DNA of 5,527 nt from an uncultured Lachnospiraceae bacterium (GCA_902796045.1 CADBNQ010000049.1:1-5527), one strand, 5' to 3'; shown: positions 1 to 5,527, numbered from the stretch's first letter. Notes: generated by a model not told the origin, from the sequence alone. A program made the numbers and translations.

Positions 1-93
1 CACAGAGGAAGTCAGAGGGCCACATGTAGTTACCCACCTGGCTTGGGCTAGGACTCAAAATTGCAGGATACGGCATTTTGGGCATTCTTATAA
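1..93 (+). ncRNA. ssrS: Probable 3' portion of 6S RNA (truncated by window edge)
   Basis: This stretch has no plausible coding frame and ends at a terminator-like hairpin, as expected for the 3' half of a small stable RNA. Its sequence style matches my recollection of the 3' arm of clostridial 6S RNA: GTTACCCACCTGG at 27-39, CTAGGACTC at 48-56, TTGCAGGATACGGCA at 61-75, and the closing ATTCTTAT at 84-91. This is recognition from memory, not an alignment. 6S RNA binds the sigma-70/sigma-A RNA polymerase holoenzyme, mimicking an open promoter, and damps transcription in stationary phase. It is normally about 180-200 nt, so roughly half would lie upstream of the window. The 5' partner strand of the closing stem is not visible, so the fold cannot be tested here. 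tmRNA, SRP RNA and RNase P RNA fit less well because their hallmark 3' motifs are absent. Confidence 0.5.
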
Positions 94-125
94 GCCGCCT
101 CATTTTCATGAGGCGGTGTTCTTAT
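90..125 (+). terminator. Terminator-like hairpin after the small RNA
   Basis: A 9-bp GC-rich stem pairs CCGCCTCAT (95-103) with ATGAGGCGG (108-116) around a 4-nt TTTC loop. An outer helix ATAAG (90-94) with CTTAT (121-125) can add to it across a short 3' bulge (117-120). The tail after the main stem, TGTTCTTAT, is only moderately T-rich, so this would be a modest intrinsic terminator. Position and stem strength suit ending the upstream small RNA. Some readthrough into the membrane-protein gene is conceivable, because I see no convincing promoter between here and position 173. Confidence 0.65.
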
Positions 126-158
126 ATCACAGGAGACCTCGATTTCCTATTTTTAATC

Positions 159-163
159 AGGAG
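159..163 (+). promoter_or_regulatory. Ribosome binding site that fixes the YihY-family start
   Basis: AGGAG lies 9 nt before the ATG at 173. It supports that start over an in-frame GTG at 116, which sits inside the terminator stem and has no Shine-Dalgarno sequence. The same octamer CAGGAGAC also occurs 28 nt upstream (130-137), where no start codon follows at a usable distance. Confidence 0.8.
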
Positions 164-172
164 ACGAAAACC

Positions 173-1126
173 ATGGGTAAAAAGAGTATGGTGCGTTATC
201 TGTATCAGATCGTGATGGATTTTTTTAAGAAATGCAATGACGATCACATCACAGCCTTTGGTGCCATGTCAGCATTCTTCATCCTTCTGTCGATTTTTCC
301 GTTTATGATTTTTTTCCTGACACTGACCAAATATGCGCCTTATACCAAGGACGATGTGATCAATGTGATGGTTAACATTTTTTCCTTTGAGAGAAAAAGC
401 CTGATCATGTCCCTGGTGAATGAGATTTATCGCAAGACAGACACTTCCGTGTTCACCATCTCCGTCATTGCTGCTCTCTGGTCTTCTTCCAGAGGGGTCT
501 ATTCCATTGTAAAAGGTCTGGATTCGGTATATGACATAGAGGATAACCGCAACTTCTTTGTCCTGCGCTTTTTCAGCATGCTCTGCACCGTCATCTTTGC
601 GGCGATGGTCATAGCCACGCTGATCCTCTGGGTGTTCGGCAATGTTCTATATCATTATATCTGTGATAAGCTTCCCATGTTTCAGTCACTGGCACAGCAT
701 TTTATCGATATAAGGGCCGTGGTGTCCCTGATCATTATTACCGTATTTTTTATGGTCATCTACAGATTTGTGCCCAACAGAGAATCCTCCTTTTTCAGGC
801 AATGGCCTGGCGCCCTGATTGCTTCGTTTGGATGGATCGCCGTGTCATGGGTCTGTTCTCTCTTTATGGACGGATTCACCTCTTTCTCCTATGTATATGG
901 CAGCATGGCAGGTATTATGATTCTGCTGCTGTGGCTTTACTTCTGTATGTCCATGGTTTTCTACGGAGCAGAGTTTAATTACTTCCTGGAGAATAAAAAG
1001 AATTACCATTATCTTGTGCTGCTGTTGCGGCATAATAAGAGAGCTTCCCAGAGAAAACGGGAGAGGATTAGAAAAAATAAAAAGAAGGAAGATAAAAATG
1101 AACAGCAGGATGTACAGGCTCAGTGA
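173..1126 (+). CDS. YihY/BrkB-family inner-membrane protein
   Basis: This encodes a 317-residue polytopic membrane protein of the YihY/virulence factor BrkB family (formerly annotated as ribonuclease BN, an assignment since withdrawn). The molecular role of the family is not firmly known. About six hydrophobic segments are visible, near residues 31-51, 93-112, 129-155, 180-199, 213-232 and 245-268. Family hallmarks are the LWSSSRGVYSIVKGLDSVYD block (102-121), a YRFVPNR motif (197-203), and a C-terminal membrane block running from YGSMAG (242-247) to GAEFNYF (265-271). The last 30 or so residues form a strongly basic tail (KR-rich from 286 to 308), expected to be cytoplasmic by the positive-inside rule. 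The ATG at 173 is chosen because of the AGGAG 9 nt upstream. The length is normal for the family. The 3' end overlaps the next gene by 29 nt, pointing to co-transcription and possibly translational coupling. The family assignment is confident; a substrate or function cannot be given. Confidence 0.93.
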   Translation: MGKKSMVRYLYQIVMDFFKKCNDDHITAFGAMSAFFILLSIFPFMIFFLTLTKYAPYTKDDVINVMVNIFSFERKSLIMSLVNEIYRKTDTSVFTISVIAALWSSSRGVYSIVKGLDSVYDIEDNRNFFVLRFFSMLCTVIFAAMVIATLILWVFGNVLYHYICDKLPMFQSLAQHFIDIRAVVSLIIITVFFMVIYRFVPNRESSFFRQWPGALIASFGWIAVSWVCSLFMDGFTSFSYVYGSMAGIMILLLWLYFCMSMVFYGAEFNYFLENKKNYHYLVLLLRHNKRASQRKRERIRKNKKKEDKNEQQDVQAQ

Positions 1127-1739
1127 CAGACAGATTGATGAGATAACAAGATACCTTTTTATAAAAGATGACCTCAGGATTTCTGATGTCATTTTTATTC
1201 CCGGCTGTGCCCGGCCGGACCATACAGAGGAAGCTGCAAGGCTCTATAAGTCAGGCTTTGCACCCCTGCTGGTCCCTTCCGGAGCCTTTGCCAAAACGGC
1301 AGGCGGCTTTCAGGGCATCGTGGCCGGCGGGGACCGTTACGGGACGGATTACAGCTGTGAGGCGGATTTTCTGAAGGCAGTGCTCATGGCTAACGGCGTT
1401 CCGGAGGGAAGCATCCTGACAGAGCCTGCGGCAACCTATACCCTGGAAAATGCTGAAAAGACCCGGATGCTGCTTGAGAGCCGAGGCCTGCTTGACAGTA
1501 TGCGCACAGCCATCCTCTGCTGCAAAGCGCATCATGCCAGGAGGGCCTTTCTGTATTATGAAATGGTCTTTCCTGAGCTGGACATACTGGTCCACCCGGT
1601 CCCGATCGACGGGATCGACCGGGATACATGGTATCTTTCTCACGAAGGAAGAGAGAAAGTGCTGGGGGAGCTTGGCCGGGTCGGACAGCAGCTTATGATG
1701 ATGGAGAACAGGATTGCATGGGGACTGACCCCCTCTTGA
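1098..1739 (+). CDS. YdcF-like DUF218 domain protein
   Basis: This encodes a 213-residue soluble protein with a DUF218 (YdcF/ElyC/SanA-type) fold. Visible landmarks are the first strand DVIFIPGCA (30-38), the helix-strand segment EEAARLYKSGFAPLLVPSG (44-62), SCEADFLKAVLMANGVP (86-102), ILTEPAATYTLENAEKTR (106-123, the usual acidic/Thr/ENA signature), and ILCCKAHHARRAF (139-151). No N-terminal membrane helix is seen, so this resembles cytoplasmic E. coli YdcF more than membrane-anchored SanA or ElyC. E. coli YdcF has been reported to bind S-adenosylmethionine, but the reaction is unknown and should not be transferred. The ATG at 1098 is preferred because GAAGGA lies 8 nt upstream; longer in-frame starts run deep into the preceding gene. 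The second ATG, at 1110, is a weaker alternative. The gene overlaps the membrane-protein gene by 29 nt. Its stop codon lies inside the -35 box of the pheST promoter. Confidence 0.88.
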   Translation: MNSRMYRLSDRQIDEITRYLFIKDDLRISDVIFIPGCARPDHTEEAARLYKSGFAPLLVPSGAFAKTAGGFQGIVAGGDRYGTDYSCEADFLKAVLMANGVPEGSILTEPAATYTLENAEKTRMLLESRGLLDSMRTAILCCKAHHARRAFLYYEMVFPELDILVHPVPIDGIDRDTWYLSHEGREKVLGELGRVGQQLMMMENRIAWGLTPS

Positions 1740-1764
1740 CATAAAGAGTGGGTTGCGTTAGAAT
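1736..1764 (+). promoter_or_regulatory. Sigma-A promoter of the pheST operon
   Basis: A perfect -35 hexamer TTGACA (1736-1741) is followed by exactly 17 nt and then TAGAAT (1759-1764), one mismatch from the TATAAT consensus. Transcription should start near 1771. The -35 box contains the TGA stop (1737-1739) of the DUF218 gene, so promoter and coding end share bases. I see no operator-like palindrome over the promoter. Confidence 0.85.
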
Positions 1765-1770
1765 TTATCA

Positions 1771-1887
1771 GATTTGATTGTAACTCCCTCCTCTTAAGGA
1801 GGGAGAAAGTTTGCGTCCATCAGACAGGGTCACCATCTTTGTCTGGTGCAGCCTGCGGCAAACTTGATAAGAAAAGGAGATTGGTCA
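1771..1887 (+). promoter_or_regulatory. Structured 5' leader RNA of pheST (not a T-box)
   Basis: The predicted leader is about 117 nt. Hairpin A is a perfect 9-bp stem, CTCCCTCCT (1784-1792) with AGGAGGGAG (1797-1805), closed by a 4-nt loop. Next comes an 8-bp helix, AAGTTTGC (1807-1814) with GCAAACTT (1858-1865), which encloses a second stem, CATCAGACA (1818-1826) with TGTCTGGTG (1840-1848), containing one G-T pair. The leader then runs unpaired into the pheS ribosome binding site at 1875-1879. Hairpin A is followed by AAAGTTTG and no T-run, so it is not an intrinsic terminator. The conserved T-box sequence (AGGGTGGNACCGCG) and a terminator are both absent, and the leader is shorter than a normal T-box. 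A regulatory role is inferred from this amount of structure in front of a synthetase operon. The fold was drawn by eye, without energy calculation. Confidence 0.55.
1875..1879 (+). promoter_or_regulatory. Ribosome binding site of pheS
   Basis: AGGAG lies 8 nt before the ATG at 1888. It decides that start over an in-frame GTG at 1846, which would place extra N-terminal residues inside the leader stem and has no Shine-Dalgarno sequence. Confidence 0.9.
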
Positions 1888-2907
1888 ATGAAAGAGAAGC
1901 TGGAACAGATTAAACAACGTGCCTTGTCATCAATTTCAGAAGCAGTGGATATGGACCGTCTTAATGACGTCAGGGTCGCCTTTCTGGGTAAGAAGGGTGA
2001 GCTGTCCAGGATCTTAAAGGGAATGAAGGACGTTGCGCCCGAGGACCGTCCAAAGGTCGGACAGATGGTTAATGAAGCCCGCAGCAGGATTGAAGCAGAG
2101 CTGGAGAAAGAGATGGCTGTCATCCAGAAGAGGATGCTTGAAGAGAAGATGAAGTCGGAGGTCATCGATGTGACTCTGCCCGGGATCAGGCCGGCTGATG
2201 GTCACCGCCACCCAAACCAGATCGCCCTGGATGATCTGGAAAGAGTATTTATCGGTATGGGTTATGAAGTGGTGGAAGGACCTGAGATTGAATATGACCG
2301 ATATAATTTTGAACTTCTGAATATCCCTGAGAACCATCCGGCAAAGGATGAGCAGGACACTTTCTATATCACAAAGGATATTCTGCTGCGTACACAGACA
2401 TCACCGGTGCAGGCCCGGGTCATGGAGACCGGCGTGATGCCTGTCCGCATCATCGCTCCGGGTCGTGTATTCCGTTCAGATGAAGTGGATGCCACCCACT
2501 CTCCTTCCTTCCATCAGGTAGAGGGACTTGTTGTGGATAAAGGAATCACCTTTGCGGACCTGAAGGGCACACTGGAACAGTGGGCACAGGAATTCTTCGG
2601 ACCTGAGACCAAGGTCAAGTTCCGCCCCCATCATTTCCCCTTCACAGAGCCAAGTGCTGAAGTGGATGTAACATGTTTCAAGTGCGGAGGCAAGGGCTGT
2701 CGTATGTGCAAGGGCAGCGGCTGGATCGAGATATTAGGCTGTGGAATGGTTCACCCCAAGGTGCTGTCAGATTGCGGCATCGATCCCGAGGTCTATTCGG
2801 GATTCGCCTTCGGCATCGGCCTTGAGCGAATCGCCCTTCTCAAATATGAGATCGACGATATGCGCCTTTTATATGAGAATGATGTACGTTTCCTGAAACA
2901 GTTCTAA
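1888..2907 (+). CDS. pheS: Phenylalanyl-tRNA synthetase alpha subunit
   Basis: PheS is the catalytic subunit of the cytoplasmic alpha2-beta2 class IIc synthetase that activates phenylalanine with ATP and charges tRNA-Phe. The 339-residue protein is complete. The N-terminal coiled-coil arm that contacts tRNA spans about residues 1-90. The catalytic core starts near GHRHPN (105-110). Class II motif 1 lies around 115-145, HPAKDEQDTFY is at 150-160, motif 2 is PGRVFRSDEVDATHSPSFHQ (191-210), and motif 3 is GFAFGIGLERIALLKY (305-320). Ala307 in GFAFGIG corresponds to E. coli Ala294 of the phenylalanine pocket and is the usual wild-type residue. A C-x2-C-x4-C-x2-C insertion (Cys263, 266, 271, 274) precedes WIEILGCGMVHP. 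It is typical of Bacillota PheS, absent from E. coli PheS, and resembles a zinc knuckle. The gene follows its own promoter and leader, with a 40-nt gap to pheT. Confidence 0.98.
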   Translation: MKEKLEQIKQRALSSISEAVDMDRLNDVRVAFLGKKGELSRILKGMKDVAPEDRPKVGQMVNEARSRIEAELEKEMAVIQKRMLEEKMKSEVIDVTLPGIRPADGHRHPNQIALDDLERVFIGMGYEVVEGPEIEYDRYNFELLNIPENHPAKDEQDTFYITKDILLRTQTSPVQARVMETGVMPVRIIAPGRVFRSDEVDATHSPSFHQVEGLVVDKGITFADLKGTLEQWAQEFFGPETKVKFRPHHFPFTEPSAEVDVTCFKCGGKGCRMCKGSGWIEILGCGMVHPKVLSDCGIDPEVYSGFAFGIGLERIALLKYEIDDMRLLYENDVRFLKQF

Positions 2908-2933
2908 TCTCTGATGCGATTCCATTTATAGTT

Positions 2934-2940
2934 AAAGGAG
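2934..2940 (+). promoter_or_regulatory. Ribosome binding site of pheT
   Basis: AAAGGAG lies 7 nt before the ATG at 2948, inside the 40-nt pheS-pheT gap. I see no hairpin, promoter or terminator in that gap, so the two subunits should be made from one transcript. Confidence 0.9.
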
Positions 2941-2947
2941 TGAAACA

Positions 2948-5374
2948 ATGAATACACCTATTTCATGGATTAAAGCTTATGTTCCTGACCTGGACTGCTC
3001 TGTGCAGGAATATGTTGATAGAATGACCCTGTCCGGTTCTCATGTGGAGAATGCTGTCTATCTGGACAGAAATCTGGAGAAGATCGTTGTCGGTAAGATC
3101 GTCAGGATGGAGAAACATCCTGATGCAGATAAACTGCTGGTCTGCCAGGTAGATGTGGGAGATGAGATCACCCAGATTGTCACCGGCGCACCGAATGTAT
3201 TCGAGGGAGCCCTGGTCCCCGTGGTTTTGGATGGAGGCCGGGTCGCAGGAGGCCATGACGGCAGCCCATACCCTGAAAATGGTATCAAGATCAAGAAGGG
3301 GAAGCTGCGCGGCGTGGTTTCAAACGGCATGATGTGCTCTATTGAAGAGATGGGCAGCAGCAGGGAGATGTATCCTGAAGCCCCGGAAAACGGTATCTAT
3401 ATCTTTGATAAAAACAAAGGGGTTAAACCCGGGGATGATGCTGTAGAAGCCCTGGGTCTCAGAGATGCCGTCGTTGAATTTGAGATCACCTCAAACCGGG
3501 TAGACTGCTTCTCCATGATCGGCATGGCCAGAGAAGCAGCTGCCACTTTTGCAAAGCCATTTTACCCACCGGAAGTAAAAACATGCGGTGACGATGATGA
3601 TGTGAACCGTTACATCGCAGTGGAGATCCAGGATGAGGACCTGTGTCCCCGCTTCTGTGCCAGAGTCGTTAAGAATATCAGGCTGGCACCGTCACCCGAG
3701 TGGATGCAGCGCCGTCTGGCCGCTATGGGTATCCGGCCCATCAACAATATTGTCGATATCACCAACTATGTGATGGAGGAGTACGGACAGCCCATGCATG
3801 CCTATGATCTTGACACTATCCGCGGTCATAAGATCATCGTTAAGCGTGCCCAGGACGGAGACGTATTTACCACTCTGGACGGACAGGAAAGGCAGCTCGA
3901 CCATGACGTACTGATGATCAACGACGCAGAAGGGCCTGTGGGTATTGCCGGAATCATGGGAGGAGAGAACTCCATGGTCACGGATTCCATCCAGACAATG
4001 CTGTTTGAGGCAGCGAATTTTGATGGCACCAATGTCCGCCTTTCCTCCAAGAGGATCGGCATGAGGACAGACGCCTCAGGCAAGTTTGAGAAAGGGCTGG
4101 ATCCGGAGAATGCCCTGGCAGCGATCAACCGGGCCTGCCAGCTGGTGGAAGAACTGGGTGCAGGAGATGTCGTGGGCGGCTGTGTGGATGTATACCCGCG
4201 TCCGGCAGAACCTGTGGCACTGCCCTTTGAACCTGATAAGTACAATAAACTTCTGGGAACCGATATCCCGGCCGACCAGATGCTGGTCTATTTTGACCGC
4301 CTGGAACTGACATATCACCAGGATACCAATATGATTGACATCCCGTCTTTCCGTCAGGATCTCAGATGTTCCGCTGATCTGGCCGAAGAAGTCGCCAGAT
4401 TTTTCGGATATGATAATATCCCTACCAGGCTGCCTCAGGGAGAATCCACCATCGGTAAGAAATCCCTTGCCGGCCGGGTGGAGGAACTGTGCCGTGAAGT
4501 GGCAGAGAAGCTGGGATTCTGCGGGAGCATGTGCTATTCTTTTGAGAGTCCCAAGGTCTTTGACAAACTCCTGATCCCGGAGGATGACCCGCTCAGGCAG
4601 GCTATTGTGATCGCCAACCCCCTGGGTGAGGATTACAGTATAATGAGGACCATTGAACTGAACGGGATTCTTACTTCTCTGGCCACAAACTATAACCGGA
4701 GGAATAAAAATGTCCGTCTCTATGAGATAGGCAATATCTATCTTCCCAAGGCTCTTCCCCTGACCGAGCTTCCTGAGGAGAGAAAGAAGCTGGCTCTGGG
4801 TATGTACGGGGACGGCGGCTTCTTCCTGTTAAAAGGTACTCTCGAGGAACTCTTTGCCAAGCTGGGCCTTGAAGGCAAGGTCACCTGGGAGCCTTCCGGT
4901 GAAAAGTCTTTCCTGCATCCGGGACGGCAGGCTCTGATCTACATCAGCGGTCAGTATGCCGGTTTCATAGGGCAGGTACACCCTCAGGTCTGTGCCAACT
5001 ATGATATGAAGACAGATGCCTGTGTGGCAGGAATAGATCTTCCGCTTCTGGTCAGCAAAGCCACTTTTGACAGGAAATACAAGGGCGTTGCAAAGTATCC
5101 GGCCGTGAACCGCGATCTGAGTCTGGTCATGAAGAAGAACATTTTTGTAGGCCAGGTGGAGAAAATGATGAGAGACAAGGGTGGAAAGCTTCTTGAAAGT
5201 ATCCAGCTCTTTGATGTATATGAGGGATCACAGATTGCCCCCGGCTGCAAATCTGTTGCCTACAGTCTGGTTTTCCGTTCGCCTGAGCGGAGCCTGGAAG
5301 CCGCCGAAGTGAACAAGGTGGTGGATAAGATCCTTGTTGAACTGGAGAAGATGGGGATTGAAATCAGGTCATAG
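2948..5374 (+). CDS. pheT: Phenylalanyl-tRNA synthetase beta subunit
   Basis: PheT is the structural, tRNA-binding and editing subunit of phenylalanyl-tRNA synthetase. It hydrolyses Tyr-tRNA-Phe formed by mischarging. The 808 residues match the normal full-length bacterial form. Domains in order are: B1 N-terminus; B2 EMAP/OB-fold tRNA-binding domain about 40-150 (KHPDADKLLVCQVDVG at 57-72, GKLRGVVSNGMMCS at 118-131); B3/B4 editing domain about 210-400 (INNIVDITNYVMEEYGQPMHA at 265-285, GIAGIMGGENS at 332-342, RTDASGKFEKGLDP at 373-386); B5 about 415-490; B6/B7 catalytic-like but inactive core about 500-700; and the C-terminal ferredoxin-like anticodon-binding domain (FDX-ACB) about 716-807, starting KYPAVNRDLSL. 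His284, Glu340 and Thr374 fall where editing-pocket residues lie in E. coli PheT; this is aligned by eye. An acidic GDDDD run (214-218) lies in a linker. The ATG at 2948 has AAAGGAG 7 nt upstream. The stop is 2 nt before queA. Confidence 0.98.
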   Translation: MNTPISWIKAYVPDLDCSVQEYVDRMTLSGSHVENAVYLDRNLEKIVVGKIVRMEKHPDADKLLVCQVDVGDEITQIVTGAPNVFEGALVPVVLDGGRVAGGHDGSPYPENGIKIKKGKLRGVVSNGMMCSIEEMGSSREMYPEAPENGIYIFDKNKGVKPGDDAVEALGLRDAVVEFEITSNRVDCFSMIGMAREAAATFAKPFYPPEVKTCGDDDDVNRYIAVEIQDEDLCPRFCARVVKNIRLAPSPEWMQRRLAAMGIRPINNIVDITNYVMEEYGQPMHAYDLDTIRGHKIIVKRAQDGDVFTTLDGQERQLDHDVLMINDAEGPVGIAGIMGGENSMVTDSIQTMLFEAANFDGTNVRLSSKRIGMRTDASGKFEKGLDPENALAAINRACQLVEELGAGDVVGGCVDVYPRPAEPVALPFEPDKYNKLLGTDIPADQMLVYFDRLELTYHQDTNMIDIPSFRQDLRCSADLAEEVARFFGYDNIPTRLPQGESTIGKKSLAGRVEELCREVAEKLGFCGSMCYSFESPKVFDKLLIPEDDPLRQAIVIANPLGEDYSIMRTIELNGILTSLATNYNRRNKNVRLYEIGNIYLPKALPLTELPEERKKLALGMYGDGGFFLLKGTLEELFAKLGLEGKVTWEPSGEKSFLHPGRQALIYISGQYAGFIGQVHPQVCANYDMKTDACVAGIDLPLLVSKATFDRKYKGVAKYPAVNRDLSLVMKKNIFVGQVEKMMRDKGGKLLESIQLFDVYEGSQIAPGCKSVAYSLVFRSPERSLEAAEVNKVVDKILVELEKMGIEIRS

Positions 5375-5376
5375 AT

Positions 5377-5527
5377 ATGAAAACAAGTGATTTTTATTAT
5401 GAACTTCCGGAAGAGCTGATCGCCCAGGATCCTCTTCCGGATCGTTCTTCTTCAAGGCTGATGATCCTCGATAAAGAAAACGGGGAGATCAGCCACAGTA
5501 TATTCAGGAATATCAAAGACTATCTCC
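5377..5527 (+). CDS. queA: S-adenosylmethionine:tRNA ribosyltransferase-isomerase, N-terminal part
   Basis: Only the first 50 codons are present before the window ends; the full protein is normally about 340-350 residues. The opening MKTSDFYYELPEELIAQDPL, then DRSSSRLMILDKENGEI, is the highly conserved N-terminus of QueA. QueA transfers and isomerises the ribosyl group of S-adenosylmethionine onto preQ1 at the wobble position 34 of GUN-anticodon tRNAs, giving epoxyqueuosine in the queuosine pathway. The ATG lies 2 nt after the pheT TAG stop. Only a short AGG (5366-5368) is available as ribosome binding site, so translation is probably coupled to termination of pheT. No separate promoter is visible, so queA probably shares the pheST transcript. 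The reading frame is intact as far as it can be seen. Confidence 0.95.
   Translation, partial: MKTSDFYYELPEELIAQDPLPDRSSSRLMILDKENGEISHSIFRNIKDYL

Noticed and set aside
61..94. Promoter for the membrane-protein gene (TTGCAG at 61 with TATAAG at 89)
   Set aside because: The spacing is 22 nt, too long for a sigma-A promoter, and the bases lie in the putative small RNA and its terminator.
116..172. Longer YihY-family protein starting at GTG 116
   Set aside because: The start codon is inside the terminator stem, has no ribosome binding site, and the extra residues do not look like family sequence.
845..1192. Reverse-strand open frame across the end of the membrane-protein gene
   Set aside because: It is an antisense shadow of two well-supported genes, with low-complexity composition caused by the basic tail on the other strand.
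1251..1742. Reverse-strand open frames opposite the DUF218 gene
   Set aside because: They show no recognisable domain and overlap a confidently assigned gene; they are most likely shadow frames.
1784..1805. Intrinsic terminator after the DUF218 gene
   Set aside because: The stem is strong, but it is followed by AAAGTTTGCG with no T-run, and it lies downstream of the pheST promoter, so it belongs to the leader.
1740..1887. T-box riboswitch upstream of pheS
   Set aside because: The conserved AGGGTGGNACCGCG element, a terminator/antiterminator pair and the usual length are all missing. The partial resemblance AGGGTCACC (1826-1834) is too weak and lies in a hairpin loop.
1846..1887. N-terminal extension of PheS from GTG 1846
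   Set aside because: There is no Shine-Dalgarno sequence at that codon, it lies in the leader stem, and the ATG at 1888 has an ideal ribosome binding site and matches the usual PheS start.
3826..4245. Reverse-strand 139-codon frame inside pheT
   Set aside because: Its Ser/Pro/Thr-rich sequence is typical of the antisense of a coding frame; pheT is continuous and full-length over it.

Overview
The window looks like ordinary chromosome from a low-to-mid GC Bacillota, most likely a member of class Clostridia close to Lachnospiraceae. The reasons are strong AGGAG-type ribosome binding sites, a consensus sigma-A promoter, a PheS with the Gram-positive four-cysteine insertion, and the style of the protein sequences. 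The assignment is inferred from sequence character and not from a database match. All recognised genes are on the + strand and packed tightly. I see no mobile element, CRISPR array or tRNA gene.

Layout: (1) Positions 1-93 hold what looks like the 3' half of a structured non-coding RNA, probably 6S RNA, closed by a terminator-like hairpin at about 90-125. (2) Positions 173-1126 encode a YihY/BrkB-family polytopic membrane protein. Its last 29 bases overlap the start of a YdcF-like (DUF218) protein at 1098-1739. These two form a small, probably translationally coupled unit. (3) A near-perfect sigma-A promoter (1736-1764) is built over the stop codon of the DUF218 gene. It drives a leader of about 117 nt that folds into a tight 9-bp hairpin followed by a nested hairpin. 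The leader has none of the T-box sequence signatures expected upstream of many Bacillota aminoacyl-tRNA synthetase genes. (4) pheS (1888-2907) and pheT (2948-5374) encode the complete alpha and beta subunits of phenylalanyl-tRNA synthetase. (5) queA begins 2 nt after the pheT stop and runs off the right edge.

Functionally, the right two thirds is a tRNA-function operon: charging of tRNA-Phe by PheST, followed by QueA, which acts in queuosine modification of the wobble base of other tRNAs. The left third (RNA, membrane protein, DUF218) has no evident functional tie to it, apart from sharing the strand and lacking a convincing terminator before pheS.

The most interesting part is the pheST leader. 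It is structured, can be drawn in two mutually exclusive folds, contains a perfect Shine-Dalgarno sequence in front of an 18-codon TTG-started reading frame, and does not look like a T-box. I found no clear evidence of a wholly new multi-gene system.
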